Source of the DNA: CAYRSS01 sp964426945
GTDB lineage: Bacteria > Planctomycetota > Phycisphaerae > UBA1845
DNA length: 10,210 nt
Direction: 5' to 3'
NCBI GenBank assembly: GCA_964426945.1
Contig: CAYRSS010000088.1
Location: 1 to 10,210 of the forward strand
Position numbers and translations under genes: made by a program. The notes under the pieces were generated by a model. The model worked only from the letters and a program-made list of their open reading frames with translations, was not told the origin of the DNA and did no database searches. Shown here piece after piece: positions 5,873-10,210 of this stretch; position 1 is the first letter of the stretch; each line of letters starts with the position of its first letter.

Positions 5873-7720
5873 TCAGGGGGTTGCCAGGCGCTGCCAGTGG
5901 GCGACATCGATCGAGTCGACATCCTGATCCCCGTCGAGGTCGAACCACGCCGTACACGCGGCGGGAACCAGCGGGGACAAGGGCATGGGCGGCCGCGCCG
6001 GGCCGAACAGGCAGTCGATCAGGGCGGGCAGATCGTCCGCCCCGATGGCGCCGTCGGCCGTGCTGTCGCCGCGGGGGCAGCCCCGCTCGTCGACCACCGT
6101 GCCGGGCGGGGTCGCCGCGCACTCGTCCTCGACGTTGCCGACGCCGTCCGCGTCGTCGTCCTGGTCACAAGGGGGGTAGCTCGGCGCTGTGCCGGCACCG
6201 CTCCAGGCGTCGCGAAACGCCGCGTGGTCGGTGCAGTCGATATCACCGTCGCCATCGGAGTCGAAAGTGGCCAGTTGCCGCAGCGACGGTTCGATGTAGT
6301 TGGCGCTGATCAGCGGGCCGCCGCGGGCGATGATGAACTCCGTGCGATCGATGCCGTCGACATCGTCGTCGAGATCCCAGTCGCCCAGGCGGCAGGCGCG
6401 GAGGAGATCGTCGGGCAGCGCGTAGCCGACGTACTCGACATCCACCCCCGGCGGGACCCGGAGTCGAACCTGCTCCACGGAAGGGGTCGTAGCCCATGTA
6501 GATTCAACGCGGCTGGCCAACTGGGATTGCGGCGTCTCGCCGGGGGCGAGGCGCTGATAGGTGCTGCCGGAAGTCGAGAAGGCCAGGGTGCCATAGGTCA
6601 TCGCCGGAACGTCGATCTCCAGCCGGACGATGCCGCGGAGGAGGGCGGTCTGAGCGCCGGGGATGTAGCCGGGTTCGCCCGGGGCGAGGGGCCGATGCTC
6701 GAAGATGACGGTCGGGGCGAGCGTGACCGGGCCGATTTCGGTTAGCGCGACGAAGGTCTGTGCCCGCGTGGTCGCGCCGTCAAAGTCGCTGAACAGCAGG
6801 TAGTGCCCCATGGACGCATTGTCGATCGGGCCGGCGCCGCTGCGCGCCAGACGAGCGGTGAACGCCGCATAGACGCTGACGGCCGTCGTTGAAGGGGCGG
6901 GCAGGCCGGTCAGTCGCAACTCTGGAAACACCAGAAACGTCGATCCGCTTGCGGAAGCCACGTTGACGGCCCCCCAGCCCTTCTCCGCAAAGGCCGCGGC
7001 GGTAGAAGCGTCCGGAGCGCTGTGCAGGGCGATGACCGCGCGGTGTGCCCCCGACTCCGTGTCGCCGACCGTACCGGGCGGGATAGGCAGGTTGTAGGGC
7101 TGCGCCGGTTGGCCGGCCGGGCGAAACGTGGCCGGCGTCGAGGGTCGGAGCGTGGTGTGAATCGTCCCCAGCGGGTGGGGCGATGAGGGCAGAAAGGTTG
7201 TCCGGCCGTCGAAGTAGACCGCGGCGCGCCCCAGCCCCGCGTGGTTGGCGTCGGTGTTGTCCACGAACAGCAGCGACGAGGGATTGCCCCCGGTCGACTG
7301 CCCCGCACCGGGATAGTCGAAGCTGATCGCGGCGCTGTCGGGTGCATCGGGGACGTCGCCGACGATGGTCGTGGGCGGGTCGTTGCTGTCGCCGGGGCTG
7401 TAGAAAGTCGTCGGGTCGGTCACATAGTCGGGATGGTAGAGCTGGCTGGCGAGCGCCGGAAAATGATCCTGGTGATCGAACGAATAGATGGTCGCGTTCT
7501 GGTGAAGCAGCCGCAGGCGGGAGACCGCCGTCAGCGGGGAGTACGAGTCCGACTTGGTGATCTGCCAGAGCTGCTGCGCCGTCGGTGATTCGTCCCCCCA
7601 GGCGAACAGTCCGATGCCGTTGCCGGATTGGAGCAGTTGAGCGCGGGCAGGGTGCAGGGCGGCTGCGACGAACACGACCCAGAGCAGGGACAGCAGACGG
7701 CGGAGCCGTGCGAGCGACAT
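5873..7720 (-). CDS. Secreted protein with pseudopilin-like N-terminal region and dockerin-like/TSP3 calcium-binding C-terminus
   Basis: This 615-residue exported protein has a Sec signal peptide (RLRRLLSLLWVVFVAAA, cleavage likely after PARA at 27). Residues ~60-180 resemble the soluble part of planctomycete pseudopilins: RLRLLHQNATIYSFDHQDHF (68-87), a Tyr/Asp-rich stretch with FYSPGD (106-111), and HAGLGRAAVYFDG (160-172), close to the H-X9-DG motif but with ten intervening residues. The prepilin leader of those proteins is absent. Residues ~190-440 are unassigned and probably beta-rich. The C-terminal third holds four Asp-rich, dockerin-like calcium-binding loops in two pairs (446-506 and 549-612; for example DSDGDGDID and DLDGDQDVD), separated by a thrombospondin type 3-like segment (518-549, CDQDDDADGVGN to VVDERGCP). 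These repeats suggest calcium-stabilised attachment or assembly at the cell surface. No catalytic motif was seen. The start is supported by GAGGA six bases before the ATG. Confidence 0.85.
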   Translation of the reverse strand: MSLARLRRLLSLLWVVFVAAALHPARAQLLQSGNGIGLFAWGDESPTAQQLWQITKSDSYSPLTAVSRLRLLHQNATIYSFDHQDHFPALASQLYHPDYVTDPTTFYSPGDSNDPPTTIVGDVPDAPDSAAISFDYPGAGQSTGGNPSSLLFVDNTDANHAGLGRAAVYFDGRTTFLPSSPHPLGTIHTTLRPSTPATFRPAGQPAQPYNLPIPPGTVGDTESGAHRAVIALHSAPDASTAAAFAEKGWGAVNVASASGSTFLVFPELRLTGLPAPSTTAVSVYAAFTARLARSGAGPIDNASMGHYLLFSDFDGATTRAQTFVALTEIGPVTLAPTVIFEHRPLAPGEPGYIPGAQTALLRGIVRLEIDVPAMTYGTLAFSTSGSTYQRLAPGETPQSQLASRVESTWATTPSVEQVRLRVPPGVDVEYVGYALPDDLLRACRLGDWDLDDDVDGIDRTEFIIARGGPLISANYIEPSLRQLATFDSDGDGDIDCTDHAAFRDAWSGAGTAPSYPPCDQDDDADGVGNVEDECAATPPGTVVDERGCPRGDSTADGAIGADDLPALIDCLFGPARPPMPLSPLVPAACTAWFDLDGDQDVDSIDVAHWQRLATP

Positions 7721-7776
7721 GGCGGGTCCTCGAGAACCCCGGGCCGGGCTGTGGCCGGTCCACGCCTGACAGTTCC

Positions 7777-7805
7777 AGACTACCGTTCGCCCGCCTTGCG
7801 TTCAA
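7777..7805 (-). promoter_or_regulatory. Possible sigma70-type promoter of the dockerin-like protein gene
   Basis: On the minus strand TTGAAC (7800-7805) and TAGTCT (7777-7782) are 17 bases apart. The -35 matches four and the -10 three of six consensus positions. It lies in the 126-base divergent gap, and transcription would start about 50 bases before the start codon at 7720. No equally good candidate was seen for the plus-strand gene. Confidence 0.3.
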
Positions 7806-7832
7806 GGCGATTGTCGTGAAGATTGCCCCCGC

Positions 7833-7838
7833 AAGGAG
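7833..7838 (+). promoter_or_regulatory. Ribosome binding site fixing a GTG start
   Basis: AAGGAG lies eight bases before the GTG at 7847. The frame also opens at a TTG (7823), but that start would place this site inside the coding sequence and has no site of its own. Confidence 0.7.
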
Positions 7839-7846
7839 CCGGTCTC

Positions 7847-9163
7847 GTGATTCCGAGCGATAAGCGATACACCTTCGACCGCGTGGTGCGCATGGTGCTC
7901 AGCGCCGCGACGATCCTGGCGGTGGTGCTGCTGCTGCGCTACCTCTCGGACGTGCTGGTCCCGTTCGCGGCGGCGGTCATCCTGGCCTACCTGCTGAATC
8001 CGATCGTCAACGTGTTCGCCGCGAGAACCAGGCGGCGCGGGCTGGCGGTGATGCTGACCATTGGCGGGCTCGCCCTGGTCGGCATGGCGGCGACGCTGGT
8101 TGCCGTGGCCCTGATTTCGTGGCAGGCGGAGCAGTTCGGCCGTCAGCTCGACACGCTGCGGTCGGATCTGGTTGCGGCCATCCGAATCTCGACCACCCCC
8201 CGTCAGCAGGCGTCGCCGGAATCCGCCCCAGCCCCGGCCACCACTGAAGAGCCTCCCGCGGATGACTCGACAGAGCGTCCGCCGGAAGGTGAAGCGCCGC
8301 CGGAGAAGTCAGACTCGGGCGTCGCCGAGCTCGTCGAGGCCTGGGAGATCTTCCGCGAGGGCGAAGGGACGAGATCCGAGCGAATCGCGGCCTTCCGCAA
8401 ACACATCGAGGGTACGGGCGCGGGGTACCTTGTTCAGCAGCTCGTGGACTACGTGCAGTCAGAGGACTTCAAGAACCTGGCCCTCGCTACGATCAAGCGC
8501 GTCGTCACCGGCGGGTGGACGGTGGGGACGTTCCTCTTCAACGTGGCCCTCGGCGCCGTCGGGCTGATCATTGTCTTTATCTATCTCGTGTTCCTCCTGC
8601 TCGACTATCCCGAGTATGCTCGCAACTGGAAGTCGTTCCTTCCGCCGGCGTATCGCGAGAGTATTGTCGAGTTCCTGGAGGACTTCGACGTGGCCATGCG
8701 GCGCTACTTCCGCGGCCAGGCCATCGTCGCAATGCTGACGGGCGTGCTGTTCTGTGTCGGATTCACCATCATCGGGCTGCCGATGGCGATCCCGCTGGGC
8801 ATGATGATGGGCGCTCTCAACATGGTGCCCTACCTCCAGGCGGTGGGCCTCGTGCCCGCGGCGATTCTGGCGCTGATGAAGTCCCTCGAGAGCGGCCACA
8901 GCCTGGCGTGGACGCTGCTGTCGATCGCGATCGTCTTCCTCATCGTGCAGGTCCTGCAGGACACGCTCATCACCCCGCGTGTCATGGGCAAGGCCACCGG
9001 GCTGCGCCCCGTGTCGATCCTGCTGGGGGTCTTCGTCTGGGGCAAACTGCTCGGGTTCCTCGGGCTGCTGTTGGCGATTCCGCTGACGTGTCTGGGGATC
9101 GCGTACTACAGCCGCCTCGTGCTGCGAATGTCGCGGGAAGAGAGCCAGGTCTCGCCGGAGTGA
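7847..9163 (+). CDS. AI-2E/PerM family membrane protein (putative transporter)
   Basis: This 438-residue polytopic inner-membrane protein belongs to the AI-2E transporter family (PF01594; relatives TqsA, YdiK, PerM). Hydrophobic segments lie at about 17-50, 66-91, 221-252, 291-310, 313-343, 354-372 and 388-420. Family hallmarks are the DYPEYARNWKSFLPPAYRE region after the central helix, ALNMVPYLQAVG (323-334), and the C-terminal GVFVWGKLLGFLGLLLAIPL (394-413). Substrates of most members are unknown; export of autoinducer-2 or ions has been proposed for a few, so none is assigned here. The region between the third and fourth hydrophobic segments carries an unusual Pro/Glu/Ser-rich insert at about 115-159. 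The GTG start at 7847 is chosen because AAGGAG (7833-7838) lies eight bases before it. The next gene begins 33 bases after the stop codon, suggesting an operon. Confidence 0.9.
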   Translation: MIPSDKRYTFDRVVRMVLSAATILAVVLLLRYLSDVLVPFAAAVILAYLLNPIVNVFAARTRRRGLAVMLTIGGLALVGMAATLVAVALISWQAEQFGRQLDTLRSDLVAAIRISTTPRQQASPESAPAPATTEEPPADDSTERPPEGEAPPEKSDSGVAELVEAWEIFREGEGTRSERIAAFRKHIEGTGAGYLVQQLVDYVQSEDFKNLALATIKRVVTGGWTVGTFLFNVALGAVGLIIVFIYLVFLLLDYPEYARNWKSFLPPAYRESIVEFLEDFDVAMRRYFRGQAIVAMLTGVLFCVGFTIIGLPMAIPLGMMMGALNMVPYLQAVGLVPAAILALMKSLESGHSLAWTLLSIAIVFLIVQVLQDTLITPRVMGKATGLRPVSILLGVFVWGKLLGFLGLLLAIPLTCLGIAYYSRLVLRMSREESQVSPE

Positions 9164-9196
9164 CCCCCGCTCCCGCCTGTCGCGGAGGAACTTGCC

Positions 9197-10078
9197 ATGT
9201 TCGAGAGCCTGCACAACAGCCGAGCCCTGTTCCGCACCACGCTGGATATCCTCGCGCGCGACAAGGAGCTGATGGTCTTCCCGATCCTCTCGGGCCTTGC
9301 CGGCGTGGCGGTGATGGCGACCTTCGCCGGGGGTGCATGGGGGCTGGGCCTCTTCGACGAGCTGATGCACACCGAAGCGGAGTTCGCGGTCGACCGCCTG
9401 CGTGAGGAGTGGCCGTTGCTGGTGGCGGGCTTTCTGTACTACTTCGCGAACTTCTTCGTGATCACTTACTTCAACGCGGCGCTGGTCGGGGCTGCACATA
9501 TCCGCCTGACCGGCGGCGACCCCACGATCAGCGACGGAATCCGCCTCGCCAACGGCTGCCTGCCGGCGATCTTCGGCTATTCCGCGATCGCCGCGACGGT
9601 CGGCATGCTGCTCAAGCTGATCGAGAGCCGGACGCGCAACAACTTCCTCGCCGGCCTCGCCGTCAGCCTCGCGGGGGTGGCTTGGACGCTTGTGACCTAC
9701 CTGGTGGTGCCCGTGCTCGTCATCGAGAGGCTCGGCGCTGCGGCGTCGGTGCGGCGAAGCGGCAGCCTCCTGAAGAAGACCTGGGGCGAGCAGATCGTGG
9801 CCGGTTTCGGCTTCGGCGCGCTGGGCTTCCTGCTGTCGCTGATCGGATTCGTCGTGATCTTCTGCGGGGCAGTGGTGGCCTACAGGATTGGTCAGCCCGG
9901 GGGGACGACGGTGCTCATCGGCTCGATCGCCGCGGCGGTTATCTACTGGCTTGTGCTTGGCGTGGTGCTCTCGGCGCTGCGCGGGATCTACACGGCGGCC
10001 CTCTACGCTCACGCGACCGAGCAGCCGGTGGAGGGCTTCCCGCGGGAACTGCTCCGCGGGGCGTTTCATCGGCGATAG
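9197..10078 (+). CDS. DUF6159-like multi-pass membrane protein
   Basis: This 293-residue integral membrane protein of unknown function has about six hydrophobic segments (roughly 28-50, 73-100, 122-143, 151-175, 202-229 and 238-262). It resembles the DUF6159 family in several stretches: an N-terminal RDKELMVFPILSG (21-33), YFNAALVGAAHIRLTGGDPT (91-110) followed by a DGIRLAN helix, and VVPVLVIERLG (170-180) leading to SLLKKTWGEQIV (190-201). Proteins of this type are uncharacterised, so no reaction or substrate can be given. GGAGG (9184-9188) lies eight bases before the ATG. The gene starts 33 bases after the AI-2E family gene on the same strand, so the two are probably co-transcribed. Family naming is from memory of conserved motifs. 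Confidence 0.75.
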   Translation: MFESLHNSRALFRTTLDILARDKELMVFPILSGLAGVAVMATFAGGAWGLGLFDELMHTEAEFAVDRLREEWPLLVAGFLYYFANFFVITYFNAALVGAAHIRLTGGDPTISDGIRLANGCLPAIFGYSAIAATVGMLLKLIESRTRNNFLAGLAVSLAGVAWTLVTYLVVPVLVIERLGAAASVRRSGSLLKKTWGEQIVAGFGFGALGFLLSLIGFVVIFCGAVVAYRIGQPGGTTVLIGSIAAAVIYWLVLGVVLSALRGIYTAALYAHATEQPVEGFPRELLRGAFHRR

Positions 10079-10091
10079 GCTGCCGCGGAGC

Positions 10092-10124
10092 CGTTCCGGG
10101 CCGCCGCCACGGGCGGCCGGAACG
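10092..10124. terminator. Hairpin terminator candidate between the membrane protein gene and tRNA-Arg
   Basis: CGTTCCGG (10092-10099) plus CCGCC (10101-10105) pair with GGCGG (10112-10116) plus CCGGAACG (10117-10124). One G bulges out at 10100 and the loop is six bases. It sits 14 bases after the membrane protein stop codon and before the 3' end of the convergent tRNA, so it may serve both. No T-run is visible on either side. Confidence 0.55.
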
Positions 10125-10140
10125 CGACGGATCAGAGAAC

Positions 10141-10210
10141 TGCGCCCGGGAGGACTCGAACCTCCAACCTACTGGTTCGAAGCCAGCCACTCTATCCAAT
10201 TGAGCTACGG
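10141..10210 (-). tRNA. tRNA-Arg (anticodon UCG), 5' end cut by window edge
   Basis: The minus strand reads as a tRNA missing only its first four bases. It has D-stem GCTC/AGAG, anticodon stem GCTGG/CCAGT around loop CTTCGAA (anticodon TCG, reading CGA), a five-base variable loop, T-stem GGAGG/CCTCC with loop TTCGAGT, and 3' acceptor strand CGGGCGC with A as discriminator base. The CCG visible at the 5' side pairs with the inner acceptor strand. A20 in the D-loop and A73 fit bacterial arginine identity. The short variable loop excludes tRNA-Ser with CGA read from a shifted loop. The 3' CCA is not encoded. Confidence 0.93.

Noticed and set aside
4085..6745. An 886-codon open frame on the plus strand, antisense to the prolyl oligopeptidase and the C-terminal part of the dockerin-like protein
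   Set aside because: Its translation is low-complexity, rich in Arg, Val, Ala, Gly and Asp, with no recognisable motif. The opposite strand encodes proteins with intact catalytic residues and family signatures. Long antisense frames are expected in GC-rich coding DNA.
1919..9591. Three copies of the palindrome GCGATCGC (1919, about 2129 and 9584), reminiscent of the cyanobacterial HIP1 repeat
   Set aside because: Three copies in 10 kb of GC-rich DNA is only a small excess, and one lies inside coding sequence; the gene content is not cyanobacterial.
8459..10069. A 536-codon open frame on the minus strand, antisense to the two membrane protein genes
   Set aside because: The product is an Arg/His/Gln/Glu-rich sequence typical of the complement of membrane-protein codons, crosses two clear plus-strand genes, and has no family motif.
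10141..10210. The tRNA-Arg as an integration site for a mobile element
   Set aside because: I saw no repeat of the tRNA 3' end elsewhere in the window and no integrase, phage or transposase gene beside it.

Overview
The window is about 10.2 kb of GC-rich bacterial DNA that most resembles a planctomycete (Planctomycetota, perhaps a Phycisphaerae-like lineage). Four things suggest this together: a PEP-CTERM surface protein, dockerin-like Asp-rich repeats of the planctomycete style, an Asn/Ser-rich spacer behind a lipoprotein signal, and a variant of the H-X9-DG domain otherwise typical of planctomycete pseudopilins. The assignment is an inference from gene style; no phylogenetic marker is present.

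Layout. Positions 1-1900 (+) hold a cobalamin-dependent acyl-CoA mutase locus: the C-terminal 212 residues of a catalytic mutase subunit without its own B12 domain, then one protein joining the missing B12-binding domain to a MeaB/ArgK-type G-protein chaperone. Positions 2163-3384 (+) hold two small exported proteins, a CHRD-domain lipoprotein and a PEP-CTERM protein. A perfect 13-bp hairpin at 3422-3451 separates them from two minus-strand genes: a secreted S9A prolyl oligopeptidase (3491-5671) and a 615-residue secreted protein with a pseudopilin-like N-terminal part and dockerin-like/TSP3 calcium-binding repeats at its C-terminus (5873-7720). A divergent intergenic region (7721-7846) leads to a plus-strand pair, an AI-2E/PerM-family membrane protein (7847-9163) and a DUF6159-like membrane protein (9197-10078), probably co-transcribed. 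A minus-strand tRNA-Arg(UCG) runs off the right edge.

How the genes work together. The only clear functional unit is the mutase pair: the catalytic subunit and the B12/GTPase fusion together supply all domains of an IcmF-type fused mutase, but split into two chains at an unusual point. Most of the rest are envelope or secreted proteins with no evident common pathway. No mobile element, CRISPR array, phage gene or defence system was seen. No gene-free stretch exceeds 300 bases; the longest (1901-2162) holds only one weak hairpin and the ribosome binding site of the next gene.
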